Assembly: GCA_928212115.1 (NCBI GenBank)
Contig: CAKMRJ010005523.1
Coordinates: 244,514,569 to 244,578,568, forward strand
Length of the DNA: 64,000 nucleotides
Reading direction: 5' to 3'
From: Lactuca virosa
Lineage: Eukaryota; Streptophyta; Magnoliopsida; Asterales; Asteraceae
Numbering within the stretch: the first letter of the stretch is position 1; the number at the start of each line of letters is the position of its first letter. The notes under the pieces were generated by a model. It did not search any database. It worked only from the letters and a program-made list of their open reading frames with translations, and was not told where the DNA came from. Both the position numbers and the translations under genes were made by a program. Below, one piece after another: positions 44,747 through 55,323 of the stretch.

Positions 44747-44795
44747 TGACAACGCTTAGTGTCGTATCAAGGTTGTGTAACTCTGAGTACATGCC

Positions 44796-44809
44796 CGGAT
44801 GACGCCAAA
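44796..44809 (-). other. Primer binding site of the Tat element
   Basis: Minus strand TTTGGCGTCATCC directly after the 5' LTR; resembles the TTTGGCGCC sites of Tat/Athila elements. Confidence 0.6.
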
Positions 44810-45418
44810 TGTTGTGATATTTGTCCTGGACTTAACGCTGTCTCGTGGTGGTTCCGCCTGGGTCAAGCCTTATAATCACAATAATGAAGAAGGAACGTTA
44901 GTCGACGTCAGGGAGGTAGTCCCGGGACGAGGCTCTCACGGTCTAGTTAGTATAAGTGTGTATGGGTTTACGGAGATTAGGGTTTTGGATGGAAGGAGGT
45001 GATCCTTTCCTCTGGAGGAGAAGGGTTCCTTTTATACCTGTTATCCTCTGAGCATGATCCCAACAATGTCCTTTGTGCCGTCTGGGCCGACAGGATGTGG
45101 AGGAGTCCTATTGGTGGATCGTGCACTACTAGAGGCCGCCTGTTATCGGTGCATAAGAGACAGTGGATAACGCTTTGAGCGGTACACTTGTCGCTCTGGG
45201 AGGTGACCAACTGTGTTTTGGCTTATCATAGACCGAAGATTGTTGTCTGGAATTGGACCTGGGCGCGAGAGAGCCAAGTACCAAGATCCTAGTGCGAGAC
45301 CACGAGGGCAAGGGCCCGGGTCAGGTGCTAGGTCGGGTAGCGACCATTAACTAGGTCGTCCTAAAGATATCAACTCTGTTATCTTTAATGTATACCTAGA
45401 GGGATACGTTAATAACAC
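44810..45418 (-). repeat. 5' LTR of the Tat element
   Basis: Plus-strand ends TGTTGTGATAT and TAATAACA; 609 bp. Homologous to 21270-21497 and 169-430. Its right edge abuts copia reverse transcriptase sequence (45423). Confidence 0.75.
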
Positions 45419-45422
45419 CCAT

Positions 45423-47066
45423 CTAATGAGTTCCTCCTAGATTTTTTTGATACTTATTTTTCATGTTCATAGCACACACAACATAAGGTCTAGTACAATT
45501 CATAGCATACATGATGGATTCAACTGTCGAAGCATATGAAACATCTTTCATCTTGTCTAGCTCAGTCTTTGTGCTAGGACATTGAGATGAACTTAGTATT
45601 GTGCCATGTTTTATTGGTACATATCCTCTCTTAGAGTTATCCATCTTGAATCGCTTCAAGATTTTGTCAATGTATGTACTTTGGCTTAACCCTAATAATC
45701 GTTTATATCTATCTTTATAGGTTTAATACCAAGAATGTATGTTGTCTCACCTAGATCCTTCATTGAAAAGCACTTTACAAGCCAAGACTTCACATCTTGT
45801 AAAGCCGGAATGTGATTTCCAATGATAAGTATGTCATCCACATATAGGAACAGGAAGGTCATCGAGCTCCCACTAGTTTTCATGTAAACGCAAGATTCAT
45901 CTTCGTTTATGATAAAACCATACTTTGTGATTTCATCATCGAAACGTTGATTCCAGTTTCGAGATGATTTTTTTTAACCCATAAATACATATCTTGAGCT
46001 TACACACTTTATTAGGATGCTTTATATCAACAAAAACCTTCGGGTTAAACCATATAAACATCTTCTTCCAAGTGTCCATTTAGAAAAGAGGTTTTAACAT
46101 CCATTTGCAATATCTCATAGTCATAATATGCGACTATGACAAATAGTATCGTAATAGATTTAATCATAGCGACTGCTGAAAAAGTTTCATCATAATCAAC
46201 TCCTTGAGTTTGAGTGAATCCTTTTGCAACAAGTCTTGCTTTGAATGTGTGTAAATTGTCATTAATGTCAATCTTCTTCTTGAAGACCCACTTACTCCTA
46301 ACACTCTTACAATGGGGATGAAGCTCAACCAAATCTCAAACTTGGTTTTCTCTCATGGATTGCATCTCTGCGTTCATGGCTTCAATCCATTTTTCAGATT
46401 TAGGATCTGCCATTGCATATCGATGGCTGATGGGCTCATCAACATTCATTATCATGAATCACTCATCAATGAGAAATCCATATCTCTTAGGTTCCTGACG
46501 AGTCCTATCGGATCTGCGAACGCCTTGTGTTTGTGTAGGTTGAAGAACAATGATTTCTTCATCCATTAGAAACTTGTTTTCTATGAATTCAAATTTTCAT
46601 GAAATAAAGATCTTATTCTCACTAAGGATGTAGAAGTCATATCCTAAACAATCTTTGGGGTATCCTACAAAGATGCATTTGGTATATCTACGTTCGAGTC
46701 TGCTTGAAGTTTCCTGTCTAACATAAGCTTCACAACCCCAAACCTTCAAATAAGATAAGGGTGGAGCTTTTCCATACCAAATCTCATATGGTGTTTTGTC
46801 TACCTTCTTAGATGGTGCCATATTCAAGATACGAGTTGTGATGAGTACGACATAACTCCAAAATGATAAAGTAAGAGTACTTATGCTCATCATAGATCGA
46901 ACCATATCAAGTAAGCCTGATTTCTCCTCTCAGACACACCATTAAGTTGTGGTGTTTTGGGTGGAGTAAGCTGTGAGATTATCCTGCGACTTCTAAGATG
47001 ATACTGGAACTCTTGGTTCAAGTACTCGCCACTTCTATCCGAACGAAAGATTTTGATTGCCGTATT
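45423..47066 (-). pseudogene. Copia pol, integrase to reverse transcriptase (proximal half of a split gene)
   Basis: Minus strand from 47066: integrase core end (FRSDRSGEYLNQEF, then TPPKTPQLNGVSERRNQ), integrase C-terminal region (46905-46597, SYLKVWGCEAYVRQE), reverse transcriptase (46332-46045, FKARLVAKGFTQTQGVDYD), catalytic YVDD at about 45840 (LFLYVDDILIIGN), then the region to GGTH at 45423. Many frameshifts and stops. The integrase N terminus, protease and gag are missing beyond 47066. Its RNase H half is at 20754-21260, displaced by the Tat element and everything nested in it. Confidence 0.85.
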
Positions 47067-47819
47067 GAGTTATTTTTTTTATCGTGTTTATATTTTTGTA
47101 TGATGAGTTAAATAAACTATATGTTTATTTTATATTTTTCGTGTTTATCATGTTGATCGTTTTTATCGTGTTCATGAAGCAAAACACAACGTTGTATCGT
47201 GTCATCTTCGTGTTATATAAAAAAATATTGTGCCGTGTCTAATAAAAACACGACAAGACTGCCCGAAATTAGAATATTTAGCTATTAAAAAATATTGAAG
47301 AAGTTATATGTTTGACCAAAATTATAAAGTATAAACACGTTAAAAGCAACTACAACAAAAGTTTTTGTGATTTTTCCGAACCAAAAATCTCTTGAAATTT
47401 GAAAAAATTATTGTATTTGTTTTTTCAAACCATAAATTTTTCAAAAATATCTATGTTAATTACTAAGTTCTTATCATGAGTTTTAGTTGAGTTCACATAT
47501 TTTTTCAATAAACTGTATATAATTTTTTTTATAAAACAATCTATAAAAAAATAAATTGCAAAAACTCTCACAAGTTTATTCATTTTAAACAATCTATATA
47601 ACAAGTTTTTTCATTTTAAGTTTTTCTCATGAAAAACTCCACCAAAAAAGAAGGCCAAAAAAGACTTTACTCAATGTGTGGGGAGTCCATGTGACAATTT
47701 TACATACTTGAGGGTCTAAAGTAAATATATTCGTCCGCGTTTGGGAAGTAGGCTATGGGGAAATATACCCAATTACACAAATGAAGAAACACCATAGAGT
47801 TCGCTAATGGAGTAAATGC
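47067..47819. other. AT-rich intergenic region upstream of the kinase gene
   Basis: About 750 bp without coding signal. It holds short TCGTGTT-like repeats (47090-47240) and long A/T runs. It should contain the kinase promoter, but no unambiguous TATA box stands out. Confidence 0.5.
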
Positions 47820-48601
47820 TCTAAAATTCAGCCCAGTCCAGGTCATCTCTCTTCCGCCATTGCTAATCACTGAAGCTCAAACTTTCACTTCTTCATTCTC
47901 TTCCTTAACTCTCCTTCCGAGACTTCAAGCGGAGATTTCAATTTTAAAGAGGCTTAAATCTGAAAGCAGCAAAAACAAGAAGGTTATTGGGGATTTAGAA
48001 GAAGATCTGCACATAAAACTTACGTTTCGGCGCATGCTATATGCGGATTTAGGTAAAATTCGTGATACTTTACAGTTCATATAACATGAGTTGGTTTTAT
48101 TATATGTAACAATACAGTAGAAATCGGAAAAAACTCACTGGAAGTTACATCTAACTAGGCTACAATGCGACGTTTGAAATTGAGTATTTTTTTTTTCAAA
48201 AATTCTGTTTAGTTACTCCCAAGGTTCCTAAAAAGGAGCCGCGCTTCGTTTTCGATGGCAGACCTAGTAATTTGAAATGCAAATTTGATCGAGATTCGAT
48301 CCGAACTTTTAATCTATCTGTCATAATCATCAACGCACTGAGTTTTTTTTCTTCGTTTTGAAGTTGAGAAGCAAGTGTGACATTCGAAAACGAAGTGTAG
48401 CGTTGATTTTTTTGAAAGGAATTTGTAGTTGAGCCGCGTGTTGACACTTGCTGAAACTTGCATTTGAGTTTGAACAGGTCTTGATGAAGTACACGAATTG
48501 CGGAATATTGTTTTGTCAAGTTATGTTCGTTTTCTTTCTTCTCTGATCTTTTTGGCTGTAATATTAGGGTTTTTTTTTTGCTTGTCTATTACAGTTCTGA
48601 C
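47820..48601 (+). other. 5' leader of the kinase gene with one intron
   Basis: A pyrimidine-rich leader begins around 47820 (inferred). A donor AG|GTAAAA at 48052/48053 and a polypyrimidine acceptor TATTACAG ending at 48594 define a 542-bp 5'UTR intron. Only seven bases of the following exon precede the ATG. Confidence 0.6.
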
Positions 48602-48623
48602 ATGGCAGACTCAAGCTCAGTGA
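48034..48623 (+). other. Upstream ORFs in the kinase leader
   Basis: After splicing, the ATG at 48034 opens 15 codons that run through the splice junction (48052 to 48595) and stop at TGA 48621-48623, overlapping the main ATG (48602) in another frame. A second ATG at 48041 makes a three-codon ORF ending at TAG 48050-48052, the last bases of the leader exon. Such uORFs commonly lower translation of the main frame. This depends on the leader exon being correct. Confidence 0.5.
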
Positions 48624-51600
48624 ACGTCATACTTGAATTTCTGCGAAGTAATAAGTTTGCTAAAGCTGAGGCTGCATTGCGCTCTGAGATAGGTAACCAG
48701 ACTGATTTAAATGGGTTTATGCAAGGTCTTAAGCTTGAAGGGAAGGACATAGGAGGGAAGTTAGTAGATGAAGAAAGTATGTCAAAACCTGGTGTGAGTG
48801 ATGAAGTATCAAAAGAGGAGCTTGTTGTGAAGGAAATAACAAGGAATGGATCAGATAGTAAATGGAAAAATGTTGCCTTTGTTGAAGAGCAAAGTAAAGC
48901 GGGAGAGTCAATAGGAACAAGGGATAAAAATTATATGTTATCTAATAATTCAGAAGAAACTGTGATTGATTTATATTCAAGAAAGTTTAATTCCAGTAAT
49001 GGATCAGTTGATCTTTACCAAACTGATGCTGCTTCCATTAGAGCAAATGATGCAAAAGAGTATCCGGTTTCTTCTCAATCAAAGATTCATCCATCTGAAT
49101 TAGCTGATAAAGATAGACTTATGGACAACCCTTGGTCAAGAACAGATGAAATTAAATACAGTTCATCAGATGTATGGAAAGATTGTTCTGTTAAAACAGT
49201 GTTTCCATTCCCCAAGGGAGCTGCATCAACTAGTTATGATGCTAATTCAGGTATAGGAGATAAAGAAGATAGAAAACGGGGTGTTGACAACAACATTAGG
49301 GCAGCAATCAAAGAGCAAGTGGATGAGGTTGGAAAATCTTTGTATTTTTCAACAACTCAAGGGAATAATGAATCAAAAGCTTTTGGTGGGTTGGGTTTTC
49401 CAGTTATCTCAGAGAAACACAAGGAAGAATTACCTAGGTTGCCACCTGTCAAACTCAAGTCAGATGAGAAAGCATCAAATATAACTTGGGAGGAGAAGTA
49501 TCAACGTGATGGGCCTTGTTCAAAGACTATTAATGCTGATACTAGTTTTCTTATAGGCTCATTTCTTGATGTTCCTATTGGCCAAGAAATAAGCTCTTCA
49601 GGTCAGTACTCACTAATATATGTATGATTTTTATTTTTGTTAAAAGCTATGTTGTTCATGATGTAACTAGGGATGTTATTTGATCTTACCTTCTACTCCT
49701 TTAATGATTTAGGTGGAAAAAGGCCTCCAGGTGGCAATTGGTTTTCTGTAAGCCAGGGAATCACTGAGGACACTTCTGATTTAGTATCTGGTTTTGCAAC
49801 AATTGGTGATGGAATGAGTGAATCCATTGATTACCCAAATGACTATTGGGATTCAGATGAATATGATGATGATGATGATGTTGGCTACATGAGACAACCA
49901 ATTGAAGATGAAACCTGGTTTCTAGCTCACGAAATTGACTACCCAAGTGACAATGAAAAGAAAACAGATCATGAAAATAATCGGGACCCACAAGAAATAT
50001 CTCCAGAAAAAAACGAAGATGACAATCAGTCGTTTGCTGACGAGGATTCATATTTATCAGGTGACCAATTTTTTCATTCAAAAAGTATGGATCCAGTTAT
50101 TGCTCAGTATGATGGGGAGCTCATGGATGAAGAGGAGTTGAATTTGATGCGTGCAGAGCCTGTGTGGAAAGGGTTCGTGACACAAACAAACGAGCTTATC
50201 ATGTTAAGCGAAGGGCAAGTCTTGGAAAAGACTAAAATGCCCCTGTTGGATGATCTTTGTGTAGATGAAGAACAACATGGTTCTGTGAGATCAATTGGTG
50301 TTGGAATCAACAGCGATGTTGCAGATTTTGGTAGTGATAATGATGTTGGTATTTCATCACATGATTCTGAGAAGAAATATATTGACAAATCCACGAAAGA
50401 CAAAAGGGTAAAACCGTCATTTCATCATGATAAACCTGTAATTTTAACAAAAAACACGACAAACAGTGGATTTTCTTTTCCACCACCTAGAGACGGGCAG
50501 CCAGTGGCTGCTTCTAATAAAGCTTTCTGGATAAACAAAAGTGAGGAAACTGATAATCGATTGCATACTTTAATGGGAAATGACGATTTCGCCCCTCCAT
50601 GGAGACGAAAAAGTAGTAGTTCATCACCTGTTAAGAGTTCAAGGGAAGAAGAAGAAGAAGATGATCAAGATGCTGTAGGTTCAGCGAATTCGAGCCCTTC
50701 CACTTTCTCAAATTACGGTTATGCCGAAAATGCCCATGTTGCTAAGAAAGAAACCAATTCTAAGGAAGACGATCCAGGGGCATTATTGGAAGATGAAGAA
50801 GCAGCTGCTGTCCAAGAGCAAGTGAACCAGATAAAAGCTCAAGAGGAAGACTACGAAATCTTCAACCTCAAAATTGTTCACAGAAAAAACAGGTATGTCT
50901 TATTGTCTTATTTAATATTTATCGTCTTCTATTGCATCTAAAATTACCATTTTACCCTTGATTTTTGTTTTTTCTCAGAACTGGATTTGAAGAGGACAAG
51001 AATTTCCATGTTGTTTTAAATTCTGTGATAGCTGGTAGATATCATGTTACAGAATATCTTGGTTCTGCTGCATTTAGTAAAGCTATTCAAGCACATGATC
51101 TTCACACAGGCATGGATGTGTGTGTAAAAATAATAAAAAACAACAAAGACTTTTTTGACCAGAGTCTTGATGAGATAAAGCTTCTAAAATATATCAACAA
51201 AAATGATCCCGGTGACAAATACCACCTTCTCAGACTTTATGATTACTTTTACTACCGAGTAAGTCAAATTCATAACTTTTTTTTATATAAATTTGATTTT
51301 TCCTTTTTGTATTATTAACTTGTTTATAATAAATTCTTTCAGGAGCATTTATTAATCGTTTGTGAACTTCTCAAGGCAAACTTATACGAATTCCATAAAT
51401 TCAATAGAGAATCCGGAGGAGAGGTTTACTTCACAATGCCAAGATTGCAGGTTTTGTTTTGTTTCCATTTCACCCCTTTTTCTTTTTATGATAAAAAACT
51501 AAAAAAATAACATTTTTTTTATGCAGTCGATAACGATCCAGTGTTTAGAGGCGCTTCAGTTTTTACATGGACTTGGGCTAATACATTGTGATTTAAAGCC

Positions 51601-51872
51601 CGAGAATATTTTAGTGAAAAGCTACAGTAGATGTGAAGTGAAGGTGATTGATCTTGGAAGCAGCTGTTTTGAAACAGATCATCTTTGTTCTTATGTTCAA
51701 TCCAGGTCATATCGTGCACCCGAGGTTATTTTGGGGCTTTCATATGATAAAAAGATTGATATTTGGTCCCTTGGATGCATCTTAGCTGAACTTTGTACTG
51801 GAAATGTGAGTTTTTAACTTTTTAGTTATTCTTTTTATAATTTATAAAGTATGCAAATTGCCAAAGTGAAAT

Positions 51873-51923
<51 letters not shown>

Positions 51924-52340
51924 TTGTAGGTTCTATTCCAGAATGATTCCCCTGCTACTTTGCTTGCTAGAGTGATTGGAATTATTAATCCCATTGACCA
52001 AGACATGTTGGTCAAAGGACGTGATACGTATAAATATTTTTCAAAAAATCACATGCTTTATGACCGAAACCAGGTACACCTTGAAATATATAATTCTAAT
52101 AGTCTATGTATACATGATGCTTTATGCTTTATACTTTATGTTTGTATTCAGGATACAAACAGATTGGAATATCTGATTCCAAAGAAGACATCATTAAGGC
52201 ATAGGTTACCAATGGGTGATCAAGGGTTTATAGATTTCGTGTCTCATTTGCTTGAAATTAATCCAAAGAAACGGCCTTCAGCAACAGAAGCTTTGAAACA
52301 CCCGTGGTTATCATACCCATATGAACCAATTTCATCTTGA
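48602..52340 (+). CDS. Plant DYRK-type dual-specificity protein kinase (DYRKP-like)
   Basis: Seven coding exons: 48602-49601, 49713-50892, 50979-51258, 51343-51450, 51527-51805, 51930-52073, 52152-52340; every junction is GT-AG and keeps frame, giving 1,059 aa. Residues 1-35 resemble a LisH motif ([20 protein letters not shown]). Residues about 40-720 are acidic and low complexity, probably disordered. The kinase domain spans about 745-1055: glycine loop [14 protein letters not shown]-binding Lys777, catalytic HCDLKPEN (Asp878), metal-binding DLGSS (Asp899, where most kinases have DFG), activation loop [11 protein letters not shown] (Tyr913 is the likely autophosphorylated tyrosine). HCDLKPEN and YxQSRxYR are DYRK hallmarks; length and LisH-like start match the plant DYRKP group. 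Substrates are unknown to me. ATG 48602 was chosen because it lies just after the leader acceptor and begins the conserved N terminus. Confidence 0.9.
51877..51920. repeat. TA microsatellite in kinase intron 5
   Basis: About 20 TA units next to the 3' splice site TTTTTTGTAG (51920-51929). Confidence 0.9.
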
Positions 52341-52690
52341 AACTTGAAACAAAATGAAAAAGAGTTGGATCAAATGGCAAATGGTGTCTCATGTATTTAT
52401 TTATTTATTTATGTGTTTGGGTTAATAGCGTAATTGTGATATGTTGAAACTTGAAAGGAGTTGGTTTGGTTTGTATGGTTAGGGAAATGTTGAAGGAGGT
52501 TGGTGTACATATCATGATGCTACCAAGTACTGATACTATATCATGTGTTTAGGGGTCATTTTGGTAGTGGTTAGTGAAATAGTGTTTTAATCAAATTTTG
52601 GGTTGGTTTTGGTGTTTTTCATGTGTTTAAAGCCAAAATGGAATGGTGTTTCAGTGTTTCTTGAAATTGTTTTTGTTTTAGTTTTTGGAT
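52341..52690 (+). other. 3' UTR region of the kinase gene
   Basis: T/G-rich sequence with TATTTATTTATTTATTT at 52395-52412 and no competing ORF. No canonical AATAAA is clear, which is normal for plants. The end is a guess. Confidence 0.4.
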
Positions 52691-53070
52691 TGGAGTGAGT
52701 ATTTAAGAGCATCTACAATAGAAATAGAAAAGCTTTTCTGCTAAGCTGTTTTATGATATTATTGTCACCTCAACAAACCAAAAACCTTAATATACCTTGA
52801 TTATGGTAAAATGTTTTCGTTTAGCTTGTTTGTGGGTGTCATTAACAAAGTGTTAATTTTTATGAAACCCTTTGAAAAAAATATATCTATATATGTTGGA
52901 ATTATTTATGATTTAGCCATACATTTTTAACATATTACAACATGAAAACGGGTAATTTATTCAATTTTGGGTTATTACCTAGTTACCGTGAATTACCCAA
53001 TCCTATAACTGATGTGCCTATACAAACGCTTACATGGATTATGAGTAATTTTCTAGGGTTTTTTAAGGGG
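52691..53070. other. Intergenic, possible transposon end
   Basis: AT-rich. AGAGCATCTACAATAG near 52707 resembles the ends of plant DNA transposons, but no partner inverted repeat is found nearby. Confidence 0.3.
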
Positions 53071-53073
53071 TTA

Positions 53074-54072
53074 GACCATCCGGTATGGTGGCCACGAACC
53101 ACAACCGTGCACACCACCCTGGTGATTCGTGGTGGGTCGTGGTCGTGGCCCTTCGTGCTCCAGACAATGATTCCAAACGACCAATGAATTCATTTCTTGC
53201 ATTAAGTCTCGTTTGACCTTTTCTTCCTCCTTCCTAACGGCTATTTTTCAATTCCTTCAATATTTACCTATAAATACTAACCCTCATCTTCTTATTTTTC
53301 TCACATTTCTTCTCTCTGTAGTCATCAAACATTTTTGTTGTTTGATACTTTTAAAAATCATGCCTCCCAAAAATAAGAAATGGTCTGAAGAGGAAGAAAA
53401 GAAATTAGCACAAGCATGGGTGATGGTTTCGGCAGAAGACGTTGGTCAAACTTCCGGTTCTTTTTGGAGAAATGTTGAAAGTGTTTTTCATGGTTTAATG
53501 GGTTGTGTAATTCGAAAATGTTGATGAAATATGCTTGAAGTGGCACGATATGAGGGCCAAATGTTCTGAGTTCAATGAAATTTACAACTTTGTTATAAAC
53601 AACGTACACGAAGCCGATATCGATCCGGTTAATATGACCATAGAGCAATATGAAAACACAAATCATCAACGTTTTAGACATGTCAAAGCTTGGCAAAAGT
53701 TGAAGAATTCCCCAAAATGAAATAACCTTGCTTAAACACACAAATTAGAAGTTTGGTATTTTTAGCTTTTTAATGCTTAATGTTATTTTTATTTTAATTA
53801 ATGTAATTTTTTATTTTTAACGTTATTTTTATTTTATTTTATTTTAATTAATGTAGTTTTTAATTAATGTAATTTGGTATTTTAAATTAATGAAAATTAG
53901 TATTTAAAAAAAAAATTATATGATTTTTATGTATTTTTTATTTAAATTTAATTAAAAAAATGAGGTGGAGTTGTGTGTTTAGTGGTAGGTATCACATAGT
54001 TAGTGTTAGGAAATGTGATGTTGATGTGGCACCCACCACTATAGTGGTTAGTGGCGGGTATAACGGATGACC
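53074..54072 (+). mobile_element. PIF/Harbinger-like element carrying only ORF1
   Basis: 999 bp flanked by TTA on both sides (53071-53073 and 54073-54075), the 3-bp duplication typical of PIF/Harbinger. Terminal inverted repeats: left GACCATCCGGTATGGTGGCC, right (reverse complement) GGTCATCCGTTATACCCGCC, about 15 of the first 22 bases matching, G/C at the tips. It contains a Myb-like ORF but no DDE transposase. Confidence 0.75.
53360..53720 (+). pseudogene. Harbinger Myb/SANT-like DNA-binding protein, frameshifted
   Basis: ATG at 53360 starts MPPKNKKWSEEEEKKLAQAW, the trihelix/Myb-like start of the second protein of PIF/Harbinger transposons (often database-labelled GST T3-like or NAM-associated). 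The frame stops at 53522-53524. In the next frame, from about 53515, KWHDMRAKCSEFNEIYNF and later RFRHVKAWQKLKNSPK follow in the expected order to a stop at 53718-53720. One frameshift near 53515 thus breaks an otherwise complete 120-codon domain. The protein binds element ends with the transposase; no transposase gene is in the window. The insertion is within 1 kb of the kinase gene, which itself is undamaged. Confidence 0.75.
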
Positions 54073-54159
54073 TTAGAGCTTCACATTTCTTCATCTTTTT
54101 CACCATTAACATTTGTTGATGTTTGATTTTTTTTATTATTATTTTTTTTAATGGTGTCA

Positions 54160-55019
54160 TCATCAAAACCTAGCAGAACGTATTTTCTTCACGTTGAGTA
54201 CGAGGATGATGTATTATAAGATGTGGTAATAGACTTTGAAGAAGTTGATGATTTCAAAACAAAAGCCAACAATAGGTGCAAATATGATTCTTCAACACAA
54301 AATGTGCTGTAGACTTTGATTTTTTTTTTTACTTGAGATGACCAAATCTCAAGTGGAAATTAGTTTTGAAGACGATAAAGATGATAACAAAGAGATAGCC
54401 GTGAGACTGACTAGGAAGATATGGTTGGGTAAAATACAATATCTACGATTCAACAATGAAGTAGAATAAGATGAGATCAATTGTTGGAGAAAGGTATAAG
54501 TATAACTCATCACATCAACTAACATATTGTTTAACTATGTTATAAGCAGTAGTTACTGGCTTCGGGTTCCAAAAATATAATAATGTTCGTTTAGTTGTTA
54601 GATGTGGGGAACACTGACAAACTTCTATATCCCTGTTGACTTCGGGCATAATGAATGAATAAAGAGAGGACTTTCCAAGTTTAAAAAAAAATATATGAAC
54701 ACAAATGTGTTAACGATTCCAACAATGCTTCCCTTTTGAATCCAATGTGGATTGCAAGAAAAGTTATGAAGGATTTGATACGGGAACCCAACATGAAATG
54801 TAAAGAGATGCAATCCATAATTCAAATGAAATTTCCATTATGTGATTTCCTCGTCAAAAGTGTTAAGGTTTATGTGTAGCATAATATCTCTAATTGAAGA
54901 AAAAATGACATACTGATATGCAAGAGTTTGGGATTATGCACACAAGTTTATGTGTTCCAATCCCGATAATATTGTTAAAGTGGGTATGACTATAGACCCA
55001 CATGATACCACATGCTTCC
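54160..55019 (+). pseudogene. MULE (Mutator-like) transposase N-terminal fragment
   Basis: An ATG near 54152 begins a decayed frame with many stops. The clearest part is 54700-54846, encoding NPMWIARKVMKDLIREPN and CKEMQSIIQMKF, followed in a shifted frame by YARVWDYAHKFMCSNPDN and VGMTIDPHDTTCF (54905-55017). These are the conserved segments preceding the DDE domain in plant MULE transposases. The fragment is cut at 55020 by LTR G and its catalytic domain is not found to the right. Non-functional. Confidence 0.7.
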
Positions 55020-55323
55020 TGTAACGTCCCTAAAATATTATGTAAAAATTTTACTTTTAAAACTATCAAAGCCATTATTCATTCATTCCAAAATCCATCC
55101 AAAATGTAATAATGTATAAAATAGTCATCAGAGTACAAATCATATCAAAAAATGCGAAATACTGGTGGATGCGGTGCGATCATGTTGGGACTTTCCCTTT
55201 CAAACCGGAAGTACCTGAAACCATAAACATAAAATGTAAGCACAAATCTTAGTGAGTTTCCTCAAAATACCCCATGCAAAACATACATAACAGCCAAAAA
55301 CTAAGTTGATTTTACTTCACCCC

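Noticed and set aside
52707..52730. AGAGCATCTACAATAG as a DNA transposon terminus
   Set aside because: No matching inverted end or target duplication found between here and the Harbinger-like element.
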